From contig JAGRAK010000002.1 of NCBI GenBank assembly GCA_020434645.1, positions 1-25,228 of the forward strand: a stretch of 25,228 nucleotides of DNA, given 5' to 3'. Positions 7,872-15,446 of this stretch are shown in pieces (the first letter of the stretch is position 1; each line of letters starts with the position of its first letter). The DNA is from Bdellovibrionales bacterium. Lineage in GTDB: Bacteria; Bdellovibrionota; Bdellovibrionia; Bdellovibrionales; UBA1609. The notes beneath the pieces are model-generated. The model saw only the letters and a program-made list of their open reading frames with translations. It was not told the origin of the DNA and did not search any database. The translations under genes were made by a program, and so were the position numbers.

Positions 7872-8345
7872 ATGCTATTCTTATACGTGCAAAAAATATT
7901 TCTATTCATTGTATCTCAGTTAATTGTCATAAATGTGCATGCGCTATGTGTGACCACATCAAAAGCAAACTTGCGAACTAAGCCTGGTTCTAAAAGCCCA
8001 ATATCTTGGACGGTGGCGAAGTACACGCCACTTATTGAATTGCGAAAGTCAGGAGGTTGGTACGAAGTCGAAGACATGGATGGTGAGACGCATTGGGTTT
8101 ATTCACAAAATGTGTCGCGTAAAATGGTATGTGTGGCAATCAAAGTGAGTACGGCCAAGTTGCGTAAGACTCCTGGCGCAAGTGGAGAAATTGCTGAAAT
8201 TCGCCAAGTTGACAGGTATACTCCATTTAAGAGAGTTGATATTGAGGGCGAGTGGTATCAGGTGGAAGCAAGCTGGGGCGAAGCTTATTGGGTGCATGAG
8301 AGTACGGTATGGCGGCCAGTTAAGGTTTCGCGCATAAAATTTTAG
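7872..8345 (+). CDS. Exported protein with two tandem SH3b domains
   Basis: A hydrophobic N terminus (about residues 1-24) ending in VHA-LC looks like a Sec signal peptide, so the mature protein is probably periplasmic or outside. The rest is two bacterial SH3 repeats: about 26-83 and 87-145. Each opens with Cys-Val, then A-x-LR-x-x-PG, and later has GxWYxVE followed by a Trp-Val segment (HWVYSQN, YWVHEST). Bacterial SH3b domains often bind peptidoglycan peptides, but the ligand here is unknown. The single Cys at the start of each repeat could form a disulfide. No clear ribosome binding site precedes the ATG. A GTG five codons in (7887) would give a tighter signal peptide and is an alternative start. 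It lies 52 nt after the exonuclease III gene. Confidence 0.8.
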   Translation: MLFLYVQKIFLFIVSQLIVINVHALCVTTSKANLRTKPGSKSPISWTVAKYTPLIELRKSGGWYEVEDMDGETHWVYSQNVSRKMVCVAIKVSTAKLRKTPGASGEIAEIRQVDRYTPFKRVDIEGEWYQVEASWGEAYWVHESTVWRPVKVSRIKF

Positions 8346-8405
8346 CTGCTTTATTAGGCGTGTAAAAAATACAAAATTAAATTAGAAAAACTGCAAAACC
8401 GGCCA

Positions 8406-8452
8406 CAGACAAGGTGTCTGAGCGTCTCATTTTGAGACTCCGACTGGTCGGA
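8406..8452 (+). other. Three back-to-back hairpins in the leader region of the dksA-like gene
   Basis: Three perfect inverted repeats stand side by side: CAGACA-AGG-TGTCTG (8406-8420), GTCTCA-TTT-TGAGAC (8424-8438) and TCCGAC-TG-GTCGGA (8439-8452). Only three bases separate the first two and none separates the last two. No T-run follows, so this is not a plain intrinsic terminator. It may be a structured RNA, an attenuator, or a set of protein-binding sites; the sequence does not decide between them. Confidence 0.5.
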
Positions 8453-8457
8453 GGTAT

Positions 8458-8478
8458 TAAAAATATCCTAAAAATATC
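8458..8478 (+). repeat. 10-bp direct repeat with 11-bp period
   Basis: TAAAAATATC occurs at 8458-8467 and again at 8469-8478, just downstream of the triple hairpin. The period is about one helical turn, so both copies face the same side of the DNA; it may be a pair of binding sites or an A-tract element. Confidence 0.45.
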
Positions 8479-8517
8479 TCATAGTTAGACAATTTAAGTT
8501 TTTTTAAGAAAAGACGC

Positions 8518-8547
8518 TTGATTTACGGGGTGCGTTGTGTGTAAATA
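8518..8547 (+). promoter_or_regulatory. Candidate promoter for dksA-like gene
   Basis: TTGATT (8518-8523) and TAAATA (8542-8547) are spaced by 18 bp. The predicted start, near 8554, falls inside the palindrome at 8552-8568, giving a leader of about 55 nt. Confidence 0.35.
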
Positions 8548-8551
8548 GTTC

Positions 8552-8568
8552 AGTTCCAATTTGGAACT
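8552..8568. promoter_or_regulatory. 17-bp perfect palindrome, possible operator
   Basis: AGTTCCAA-T-TTGGAACT is a perfect 8+1+8 inverted repeat about 42 bp upstream of the dksA-like start codon and over the predicted transcription start. The geometry suits binding by a dimeric repressor; in RNA it could only form a stem by opening the centre. Confidence 0.45.
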
Positions 8569-8609
8569 AGTACAAAAGAGCAAATGAATGCTCAGGGAGG
8601 GTTGCAGTA

Positions 8610-8981
8610 ATGGCATTATCCAAGACTTTGATCGAGAAGTGCAAGAAGGCGCTTATAGAAGCAAAAGCGGAGTTATTAAACCGCGTACGTGATGTTCGAC
8701 AAGATCTACATTCATCTGAAGATGGCAAGCAAGGCGACGAGGGAGATCAAACAGTTCGTGCTCTTGCAGAGAGTGAAGCTCTCAGCAATAACGAGCGCCT
8801 TCGGACTCAATTAATGGAAATTGAAATGGCACTATCTCGAATCGAAAACGGCACTTACGGAGTATGCGAAGAGACTGAAGAGGCTATTGAGCCGGATCGT
8901 CTTATGGCGATACCATGGACTCGCCTGAGTATTGAAGGTGCAGAGATTCGTGAATCTGTTATGAAGCGCTACGCGCGATAA
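8610..8981 (+). CDS. DksA/TraR-family transcription regulator with degenerate zinc finger
   Basis: DksA-type proteins enter the secondary channel of RNA polymerase and tune promoters, often with ppGpp. This 123-residue protein shows the family layout: N-terminal helix, a coiled-coil tip with DEGDQT (D43, D46; compare DxxDxA of DksA), the second coiled-coil helix, then the finger region GTYGVCEETEEAIEPDRLMAIPW. Of the four zinc-binding Cys only C86 is left; the second Cys position is T89 and the third and fourth are absent. The fold must hold without a full zinc site, as in other Cys-poor DksA homologues. A GGGAGGG ribosome binding site precedes the ATG. The leader contains hairpins and a palindrome, and a terminator follows, so it is probably a single-gene unit with its own control. 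Confidence 0.88.
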   Translation: MALSKTLIEKCKKALIEAKAELLNRVRDVRQDLHSSEDGKQGDEGDQTVRALAESEALSNNERLRTQLMEIEMALSRIENGTYGVCEETEEAIEPDRLMAIPWTRLSIEGAEIRESVMKRYAR

Positions 8982-9042
8982 TAAACAGGTACTTCATTTA
9001 TTTTTGAATTAAAGAGTTTTGCAAATTTTAATAATGATTTGA

Positions 9043-9067
9043 AAAAGCGACCTTTAGGGTCGCTTTT
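9043..9067. terminator. Bidirectional intrinsic terminator
   Basis: AAAAGCGACC and GGTCGCTTTT form a perfect 10-bp stem around a TTTAG loop. The A and T tracts on the two sides let it act on both strands, and it lies between the convergent dksA-like and TolC-like genes. Confidence 0.85.
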
Positions 9068-9090
9068 ATAGTTTTAAACGGATAGAAAAT

Positions 9091-10509
9091 CTATTTTTTC
9101 TTCGGTACAGATATTTTTGTGTATGAGGGCTTAATGTCCGTGGTTTCAAATAAAATTCCAATTTCGCGAAGTAGATTGTAGCGATACTGAACAGCGCTGA
9201 AGAGAGAATTATAGTATTGATCATAGTTTCGATCGAGTTCATCAGTGAGTGAGGTTAAGAAATCAAAATCATCAGAACTAATAATGAGGCCGGGCTGAGT
9301 ATGAGTTCTTCGAAATTCTTCAATTTGCGAAAAGATTGAGTCAATATTTTTTTGATAGTCAGCAATGGCCTGATCGGCTGAGACAAGCTTTTGATAATTC
9401 GAAGTGATTCGGTAGACGAGATCATGAGTCGTTTGTTCAATATATTGTTTGGCCGCCATGACTCGTTTGCGAGAAGCGCTCAGGGCACTTTTTGTTCCAA
9501 ACTGAATTTGATACTGAACGTCAACACCAATATAACCGTCTCGTGTGTGGTAGTTATCAAGATCGCCATCGTAATAATCATTGCGATTCCAACTGTCGGC
9601 CACCACAACAGCAACTTTTGGACGTGTTAAGTCCGCTTTCACTGAGGCTGAATTCTCTTCGGCTGCCTGCAGTTGATAAAGACGAGCGAGGTAATTTTGA
9701 TTTTTCTCCTTCGCAACAGCTATGGCATATTCAAGATCATTATAAGGGGCAAGATCTTGTTGCATGCGCGCATTTGTTTGTTCAATAGAGTCTAATTCTG
9801 ATGGGAGTGGAGCGTAGAGAAAGTTTTCAAGATCTCGCTTCACATCGTCATAGTTTTGAATAGCGGAGTTCACTTTTGATCTGTACCCAATTAAAAGATT
9901 ATCTACTTTCAATTTTGTAATGGGGTCTGTGATGTATAGTGCAATGCTATCAAATAGTTCAACATATTGACTTGCAACTTCAATATTGAGTCGTACACTT
10001 GAGGCGTCAAGATAAGTCATAAAGACATCAGAAGCTAGAGCTCCGCTTGTGTTAGGAATAAATGAATTAGATGAATTGAACTCGGCTTCAATAGCTCTGG
10101 CTTCGTGGGTTAAGGCTTTTTCTCGGTGCCTCCGAGCCCCGCCGTCATAAACCATTTGCGAGGCGCTCCACCCAGCAGATTGAAAATAGCCCCCTTCAGT
10201 ATTGGCTGAAGGCCCTAGCCCATTACCCGAGATGCCACTATAAATTCGAGTAGAGGGCAAAAAAGAATTCTTGCGATAGGCTTCGGCTTCGTCGTGGGCA
10301 GCTTCGACCATATTGAGATTGGCTTTTTGATTGGGGTTATTTGCAATAGCAGTTGAAATGGCTTCGGCAAGAGAGAAAGTATCGGCTGGAGTTTGGCTCG
10401 CGTAAACTTGGGCATGCGCAGTGGCTGATATGACTGTGGCAGCAAAAACTGAAATCAGTGTGCAAGTAATGAAATTAGTAACGAATGTTGCTGTGACGAT
10501 GAACTGCAT
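9091..10509 (-). CDS. TolC-family outer membrane efflux protein
   Basis: TolC-type proteins form trimeric outer membrane channels with a periplasmic helical tunnel, serving type I secretion or drug efflux. The 472-residue protein has a signal peptide ending near AHA-QV (residue 33). It shows the duplicated OEP layout: LAEAISTAIANNPNQKANLNMVEAA at about 47-71 and its counterpart DLEYAIAVAKEKNQNYLARLYQLQAAEENSASVKADLTRPKVAV in the second half. These are followed by beta-strand regions (SASQMVYDGG and GVDVQYQIQFG) and long helices. Length agrees with E. coli TolC (493 aa with signal). The ATG has a G-rich stretch (GGGGGA) about 12 nt upstream. No fusion-protein or ABC partner is adjacent, so the exporter it serves is unknown. 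It is divergent from the caspase-like gene. Confidence 0.85.
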   Translation of the reverse strand: MQFIVTATFVTNFITCTLISVFAATVISATAHAQVYASQTPADTFSLAEAISTAIANNPNQKANLNMVEAAHDEAEAYRKNSFLPSTRIYSGISGNGLGPSANTEGGYFQSAGWSASQMVYDGGARRHREKALTHEARAIEAEFNSSNSFIPNTSGALASDVFMTYLDASSVRLNIEVASQYVELFDSIALYITDPITKLKVDNLLIGYRSKVNSAIQNYDDVKRDLENFLYAPLPSELDSIEQTNARMQQDLAPYNDLEYAIAVAKEKNQNYLARLYQLQAAEENSASVKADLTRPKVAVVVADSWNRNDYYDGDLDNYHTRDGYIGVDVQYQIQFGTKSALSASRKRVMAAKQYIEQTTHDLVYRITSNYQKLVSADQAIADYQKNIDSIFSQIEEFRRTHTQPGLIISSDDFDFLTSLTDELDRNYDQYYNSLFSAVQYRYNLLREIGILFETTDIKPSYTKISVPKKK

Positions 10510-10775
10510 TTTTTAAAATTTCCCCCGAATTTGTTATGCTTACTTTATGGTAAGGGGCTATTGCAAAGTGTAAATATGAGTTGGTTCAATTTACTACTAG
10601 CAAAGGGTATTTTTTACCAATTGATACCGTGGGCGTAAGTTTATTTGAAGTTCTCGATTTCATTGAGGAATAGCGAATTCCATGAAGATTCTAGGTCTGG
10701 ATTTCTGGCATGCTAATTGAAGTCCTAATGGGGTGAAGTTCAAATATCAAAATTAACGATGGTTAGGCGAGTTTA
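10510..10775. other. Divergent intergenic region, tolC-like / caspase-like genes
   Basis: This 266-bp stretch must hold promoters in both directions, but no box pair is convincing. It contains a short stem (GGTAT...ATACC, about 10609-10630) and a 12-codon reading frame at 10682-10720 with GAGGAA 11 nt upstream. I do not call that frame a gene. No RNA gene is recognised. Confidence 0.4.
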
Positions 10776-11942
10776 ATGTTCAATTTATTTACTACAACGC
10801 AAAAAATGTCACACCGTAGACCGAAAAGATATATTGCAGTATTGCTCGTGTTGGCTCTATTGACTCACTCCGTTTCATCGATTGCCGGCAATTGGGCCAA
10901 GGCCACGGCCTGTTCGGCTTTATTGAGTGCCACCTTATTCGCATCTCCTTCAATTTTAAAGTCAGGTGTAAGTGAGACCTGGGATAGATACTTTGAGATT
11001 CAAGAGCGGGCCGGGTTTTCAATTGAAAATAAAACTTTTTTACAAAAATTTAGAAGTTACGGTCGTTTGATCGCCGCCGGCCCGACTACTTTGGCAGTAG
11101 ATGCATTAGGTGTACAAATTCAAGAAGAATTGGGTCATGAAGATAGTCTATTGCATGTGCTTTCTGAACTGGGCGTATACACCACGTTGGTTTTTGGATT
11201 GAGGGGGCTTAGTCGTGCATTTTTTAGCGTGCCTCACGAAACATTTTTTGAAAAAACAAATGAGCAAATGAGAAAAGATCCCAAAAAAGTACTTTATGTT
11301 AATTTAATCTCCATAAATGATAAATTGGCGGGATATGGTAGCGCTCAGTTTTATCGGCAATATAATGACCACCCGGATGCACACTACATTGATTTTAATA
11401 ACGTTGAAGTATTTAAGCGTCGCTTGAATTCGCTGAAAGGACAGGTCTTTGATCGCATAGAAATTCTTGCGCACGGAAGTCCAGGTAATTTGCAATTAAA
11501 AGATGATGATGGAAACCAAATTAATTTAGAAGAACTGACACGCATATTTTCGCAACTGGGCTTTGTCTTTACAAATAGTGATACAGAACTCCGTTTAATC
11601 TCTTGTTCGGTTTTAAATGGAGAGGGTAGTGCTGGCGAAAATTTATCATCATCTCTGCATAAATTTATTAAAAGCATATTGCCTATGGGTGGTCGTGCTC
11701 TTGGGACAACCAAAAATATCCGAGTATTTGAGTTTTTACCTAACAGTGTAGCCCTTGCTAAAGGTAGGACAAATGCTTTTGATATATTGGGGCCAATGAT
11801 AACTTATATGTCTGGAGTTGAAGTCATTCGCACAATAATGAGTTCTGTGGGTTCGCTAAATAGAGATTATATTGATGCACTTAATGATATAGTGGTCATT
11901 GATCTTAACCCTGACCTTGAGGCCACAAGAGTTAAAAATTAA
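10776..11942 (+). CDS. Membrane-targeted protein with caspase-like (DUF4347-like) domain
   Basis: Residues about 16-37 are an Arg/Lys-rich start followed by a hydrophobic stretch (AVLLVLALLTHSVSSIAG), so a signal peptide or anchor. A second hydrophobic patch lies at about 127-150 (LLHVLSELGVYTTLVFGLRGL). The C-terminal half from about 172 looks like a caspase-hemoglobinase fold. Strand VLYVNLIS is followed by DRIEILAHGSPGNLQL with H233-G234, then LRLISCSVLNGEGSAG with C277 after a hydrophobic strand. This matches the His-Gly and Cys spacing of DUF4347/CHAT-type domains, many of which occur in large secreted proteins. Protease activity is an inference; the dyad is intact. At 388 aa it is a free-standing version. 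The ribosome binding site is weak. The gene is divergent from the TolC-like gene and convergent with the YkgJ-type gene. Confidence 0.6.
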   Translation: MFNLFTTTQKMSHRRPKRYIAVLLVLALLTHSVSSIAGNWAKATACSALLSATLFASPSILKSGVSETWDRYFEIQERAGFSIENKTFLQKFRSYGRLIAAGPTTLAVDALGVQIQEELGHEDSLLHVLSELGVYTTLVFGLRGLSRAFFSVPHETFFEKTNEQMRKDPKKVLYVNLISINDKLAGYGSAQFYRQYNDHPDAHYIDFNNVEVFKRRLNSLKGQVFDRIEILAHGSPGNLQLKDDDGNQINLEELTRIFSQLGFVFTNSDTELRLISCSVLNGEGSAGENLSSSLHKFIKSILPMGGRALGTTKNIRVFEFLPNSVALAKGRTNAFDILGPMITYMSGVEVIRTIMSSVGSLNRDYIDALNDIVVIDLNPDLEATRVKN

Positions 11943-11956
11943 TTCGTCAATTTACT

Positions 11957-12433
11957 TTAAGATCTTCGAGCTTTTTTAATATTTTCAGCTCGTTCTTGGC
12001 GCAGGGCTTTTTCGCTCTCGGTCTGTTCGGTAGCCGCAAGAATCATCTCTTCTGCGGTATGCGTGCGACCCTTGCCGACGCCCGGGCAGAATGAGGCGAT
12101 TTCTTTCTTCCAGGTGCGGGCATTCATAACATCAGGCCAAAATGGCCAAGTTCGACATTGTGTCGGGCGGCCTAAATAAACAGAGCATTTTTTATTTTTC
12201 AGAAATATACAGTCGCCACCCGCAGGATTGGGTTTGAGGGCCCATACACTGTCGACTTGATGGCAATATTTTGCAGTGAATGGGGCGAGTTTCATACCAA
12301 GATCTTTCGCCATTCGTTTTCGATCTTCAAGGGTCATGTAGACTTCGCCATATTCGCCGTGAGAGACGCAGCCCTTGCCACTACCTTGACACTCGAACTG
12401 AATTCCTTCTTTGAAAAATGGAGTGAGTTTCAT
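11957..12433 (-). CDS. YkgJ-family cysteine cluster protein
   Basis: The 158-residue protein has seven Cys at 15, 22, 57, 75, 83, 93 and 116, in the order of the YkgJ family (CxBxC fold; predicted zinc or iron chelation). Typical blocks are FECQGSGKGCVSHG, GDCIFLKNKKCSVYLGRPTQCRTWPFWP and SFCPGV. The biochemical role of the family is not settled. I chose the ATG at 12433 because the family starts right before the first Cys pair and AAGGA lies about 10 nt upstream. A longer frame from 12559 would add 42 residues with no family match and would start within the tandem repeat. The region 12434-12552 therefore is a leader; it includes a 10-bp palindrome CCGACGTCGG at 12534-12543. The C-terminal third is charged and helical. 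Confidence 0.82.
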   Translation of the reverse strand: MKLTPFFKEGIQFECQGSGKGCVSHGEYGEVYMTLEDRKRMAKDLGMKLAPFTAKYCHQVDSVWALKPNPAGGDCIFLKNKKCSVYLGRPTQCRTWPFWPDVMNARTWKKEIASFCPGVGKGRTHTAEEMILAATEQTESEKALRQERAENIKKARRS

Positions 12434-12552
12434 GTTGCCTGTTCCTTGCTCCTGTATAGATATACTTGCTCTTGCATTAGAAATATCATTCAAACACAAA
12501 TTATTACGATCAAATTTATAACGCATAATATACCCGACGTCGGATCTACGCC

Positions 12553-12622
12553 GCGTCATGCACCAGCTTTATTTCTGCGTCATGCACCAGCTTTATTTCT
12601 GCGTCATGCACCAGCTTTATTT
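12553..12622. repeat. 24-bp tandem repeat, 2.9 copies, over the ureohydrolase stop
   Basis: A 24-bp unit beginning GCGTCATGCACCAGC is present at 12553-12576, 12577-12600 and, for 22 bases, at 12601-12622. The two full copies are identical. The copy at 12601 includes the TAA of the ureohydrolase gene (12617-12619). On the minus strand each unit carries an in-frame TAA and an ATG, so copy number can change without altering the ureohydrolase product. Confidence 0.95.
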
Positions 12623-13672
12623 ACCAAACCCATTGGTAACAGCTGCCCAGCCGCAAAGTTTAAATAGCATGCGGGCGCCAACATTACCGTCCCATTCGCC
12701 ATTTTCGCCAGGAGCTACTTCATTTAAATCAAAACCCACGATTTTTTTTCCGGATCGGCCGAGCACTGAAAGTAAATAAGTGGCTTGTTCAAATGATAAT
12801 CCGCCAGGCACGGGAGTGCCAGTGTTGGGGCAAAATTCAGGGGAGAGCCCATCTATATCAAATGAAACATAAACATTTTCAGGAAGTTCATCCACTATTC
12901 TATGGCAAACGGTATCCCAGCCTGCATTCTTAAATAGCGCGGTTTTATTATCATTATCAAAGTATGTAGATATACGGCCTTCATTTTGTTTTATAAAATC
13001 ATATTCTTCTTTGCAAAAATCTCGAATTCCAACTTGCACCAATTTTTTGGGTGCAGTTTTGAGCAGGCATACATTGCGCATGATGGAGGCATGTGAGTGT
13101 GTGAATCCCTGATAGGCTAAGCGTAAATCGGCGTGTGCATCAATGTGCAAAACACCAAAGCGACCGTCGTATTTCTCGCTCAGGGCTTTGATGGCGCCAA
13201 GGGGAGTGGAGTGGTCTCCGCCAATGAGGCCTGGTATTTTATTTTCAGCGAGTACACTCAACGTTTTCTGATAAACGCGAGAAACCATTTCGGCGCAACC
13301 TATGTTCACTTTTTCTAAAGTCTTTTTTGACTCTGCAGAAAGGGAGCCCGTTTCGTTCCAGTTTTGAATCACAGATTGAGCAAGTATTTTCAGTTCACTA
13401 TTTGTTTTCATAAAAAACGGGTCTTCGTCGTCCAAGTGGTAACCCACGACGTAAGGCTCGCCAAATTCAATGTCAAAAAGATCGACTTGTGGGCTGGCAT
13501 TAAATATCGCTTTTGGGCCGAGGCTTGTGCCTCCGCCATATGAGGTTGTGACCTCCCAAGGTACAGCTGTCAGAATAATTTGTGCCGACTCATGCGAGGT
13601 TGGGAGTGCGAAAATCCCGCCGTCTTGAGTCCCTTGTGCGATCGAATTCGTGTCTGTTGGTGCTTTTGTCAT
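12617..13672 (-). CDS. Ureohydrolase of the agmatinase/arginase family
   Basis: The binuclear manganese site is complete: H154 in GGDHS, D178, H180 and D182 in HIDAHADLR, and D272 and D274 in VSFDIDGLSP. The following GTPVPGGLSFEQA is like agmatinases. Agmatinase makes putrescine and urea from agmatine; arginase would make ornithine. Because an arginine decarboxylase gene (speA) is in the same window, agmatinase is the better guess, but specificity is not proven. At 351 aa it exceeds E. coli SpeB (306), with an inserted helical segment at about 82-130. I chose the ATG at 13672, with AAAGGG 7 nt upstream; the TTG at 13723 would add 17 residues with no support. The gene ends within the tandem repeat. 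Cytoplasmic; divergent from the peptide-binding protein gene. Confidence 0.88.
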   Translation of the reverse strand: MTKAPTDTNSIAQGTQDGGIFALPTSHESAQIILTAVPWEVTTSYGGGTSLGPKAIFNASPQVDLFDIEFGEPYVVGYHLDDEDPFFMKTNSELKILAQSVIQNWNETGSLSAESKKTLEKVNIGCAEMVSRVYQKTLSVLAENKIPGLIGGDHSTPLGAIKALSEKYDGRFGVLHIDAHADLRLAYQGFTHSHASIMRNVCLLKTAPKKLVQVGIRDFCKEEYDFIKQNEGRISTYFDNDNKTALFKNAGWDTVCHRIVDELPENVYVSFDIDGLSPEFCPNTGTPVPGGLSFEQATYLLSVLGRSGKKIVGFDLNEVAPGENGEWDGNVGARMLFKLCGWAAVTNGFGK

Positions 13673-13688
13673 ATGTGCCCTTTGGTAT

Positions 13689-13716
13689 AGGATATTCTTA
13701 GACGAGAAAAGCTCAA
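13689..13716 (-). promoter_or_regulatory. Candidate promoter for the ureohydrolase gene
   Basis: On the minus strand TTGAGC (13711-13716) and TATCCT (13689-13694) are 16 bp apart, placing the transcript start about 10 nt before the ATG at 13672. The boxes are imperfect. Confidence 0.3.
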
Positions 13717-13790
13717 CACTCAAGGGCTGAGAGTGGTTGCCTGTAAGACGAGCATTGGTTACGCTTTATATTCAGCCTGAGGAGGAATTC

Positions 13791-15413
13791 ATGGGAAATA
13801 TTTTTGCAATTTGTGGTTTGGTTGTAAGTGTCGTGTGGTCGTCAAATGTTTTCGCGGCAAAACCGATTGGTAACCCAGATGCTCCAGTAGGCGGGACTGT
13901 TTATTATAATCTTTCAACTGAACCAACAGGATTAAACCCGTTAAAGGGTTTTGACGGATCCTCAACTGAAGTGACAGGATACGCTTTTGATTCACTTCTT
14001 ACGCGAAATATTGACACTTATGAATTTGAACCTGCCTTAGCTGAAAAATATGAAGTTGCAAAAGATGGCAAGTCGATCACATTTACTTTGCGTGATGGCG
14101 CCATATTTCACGACGGTAGCCCCGTCACAATTGAAGATGTGAAATTCTCATATGATGTCAATTTTGATGCGAAACTTGGTGATGTGGGTCGCAAAATGTA
14201 TTTTGAAAACTTTGATCGCGTTGAAATTGTAGATAAAAACACGATTAAATTTTATATCAAGACACCGTACTTTAAAAATCTAGAAACGGCCGCGACCATG
14301 GAGATTGTTCCTAAAAAAATATATGGCGATCCGAAAAAGAAATTAAATAAAACCATGACCGGCTCAGGCCCTTACATGCTTGAAAAGTATGATATGGGTC
14401 GAAGCATTACTCTCAAACGAAACCCAAATTGGTGGGGGTTTAAACTCGATGCGAATAAAGGTTTTAATAAAATCGATCGCATTGTATTTCGGTTTATTAA
14501 AGATGAAACCGCTAAACTTGAATCGCTTAAAAAGGGCGATCTTGATTATTTAGGGTTAACCCCTGAGCAATATGAAAAGAAAACTAGTGGCGAGTTGTGG
14601 GGTACAAAAGTTTTTAAAAAGCAAGTTGAAAACAGTGCCCCAAAGGGGACTGGTTTTATCGGGTTTAATTTACGAAGCCCATTGTTTAAAGATGTAGAAG
14701 TTCGTCATGCGCTTTCAGAGTTATATAATCGCGAATTTGCCATTGAGAAATTTTTCTTTGGCAAATATTTGCCAGCGCCAGGACCTTGGTATCCGCAAAG
14801 TCCATATGCAGACCCGAATACAAAGGCTGTCAAATTTAACCCTTCGAGTGCTCGCAAAAGATTAAAGGCCGCGGGGTGGGCAGATACTGATAAAGACGGA
14901 GTTTTAGATAAAGTGATAGATGGTAAAAAAGTGGATTTTCGTTTTGCCATTACTCATGGCGGAGGCCCATGGGAGCGATTTTTAACCATCTACAAAGAAG
15001 AACTTAAAAAATCAGGTATAGATGTGAGCCTCAAGCAACTCGAATGGAATGCTCTTTCAAAAAATATTCAAGACTGGAACTTTGACATGGTGGCTATGGC
15101 ATGGGGTGGAGCTGTCGAGTATGACCCCAAGCAAATTTGGCACTCCTCTAGTATTCACAAAGAGGGGTCAAATTTTGCGGGGTATTCAAACCCGAAAGTA
15201 GATAAATTAATTGATGAAGCCAGACAAGAGATGAACGAAAAAAAACGTATAAAAATGATTCAAAAAGTTTATGCCATGGTGGCGGCAGATCACCCGTATG
15301 TCTTTTTATATAATCCGAAGTATGCGTTTTATGGGCACACAAAACGTATGCAATTGCCAAAGCCAACTTATAAGTACGGTATTGGATCGTCCACGTGGTG
15401 GATAAAAGAGTAA
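13791..15413 (+). CDS. Peptide ABC transporter substrate-binding protein (SBP family 5, YejA position)
   Basis: The 540-residue protein has a signal peptide (MGNIFAICGLVVSVVWSSNVFA-AKP) and family 5 binding-protein blocks. These are GLNPLKGFDGSS...YAFDSLLTRN, EPALAEKYEV, ITFTLRDGAIFHDGSPVTIEDVKFSYD (the family hallmark), VPKKIYGDP, TGSGPYMLEKYDMGRSITLKRNPNWWG, and FIGFNLRSPLFKDVEVRHALSELYNRE. A D-x-D-x-D-G-x-x-D loop (DTDKDGVLD) is also seen. It captures oligopeptides or peptide-like compounds in the periplasm and passes them to the YejB/YejE pore downstream (33 nt gap). I chose the ATG at 13791 because GAGGAGG lies 6 nt upstream and the signal peptide begins there; an upstream start at 13737 is rejected. 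E. coli YejA is longer (about 600 aa), so I do not assign its symbol. Confidence 0.9.
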   Translation: MGNIFAICGLVVSVVWSSNVFAAKPIGNPDAPVGGTVYYNLSTEPTGLNPLKGFDGSSTEVTGYAFDSLLTRNIDTYEFEPALAEKYEVAKDGKSITFTLRDGAIFHDGSPVTIEDVKFSYDVNFDAKLGDVGRKMYFENFDRVEIVDKNTIKFYIKTPYFKNLETAATMEIVPKKIYGDPKKKLNKTMTGSGPYMLEKYDMGRSITLKRNPNWWGFKLDANKGFNKIDRIVFRFIKDETAKLESLKKGDLDYLGLTPEQYEKKTSGELWGTKVFKKQVENSAPKGTGFIGFNLRSPLFKDVEVRHALSELYNREFAIEKFFFGKYLPAPGPWYPQSPYADPNTKAVKFNPSSARKRLKAAGWADTDKDGVLDKVIDGKKVDFRFAITHGGGPWERFLTIYKEELKKSGIDVSLKQLEWNALSKNIQDWNFDMVAMAWGGAVEYDPKQIWHSSSIHKEGSNFAGYSNPKVDKLIDEARQEMNEKKRIKMIQKVYAMVAADHPYVFLYNPKYAFYGHTKRMQLPKPTYKYGIGSSTWWIKE

Positions 15414-15446
15414 ATGTATAAATGCACTGTGAGAGAACAATAATAT

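Noticed and set aside
10682..10720. 12-codon reading frame, possible leader peptide of the caspase-like gene
   Set aside because: Spacing to GAGGAA is long, there is no attenuator after it, and codon content shows no regulatory run.
12257..12779. Plus-strand frames of 136 and 73 aa across the tandem repeat (MHQLYFCV repeated)
   Set aside because: They are antisense to the conserved YkgJ-type and ureohydrolase genes and owe their repeats to the 24-bp units; no ribosome binding site or family match.
13737..13790. Longer N terminus for the peptide-binding protein
   Set aside because: The GAGGAGG site and signal peptide place the start at 13791.
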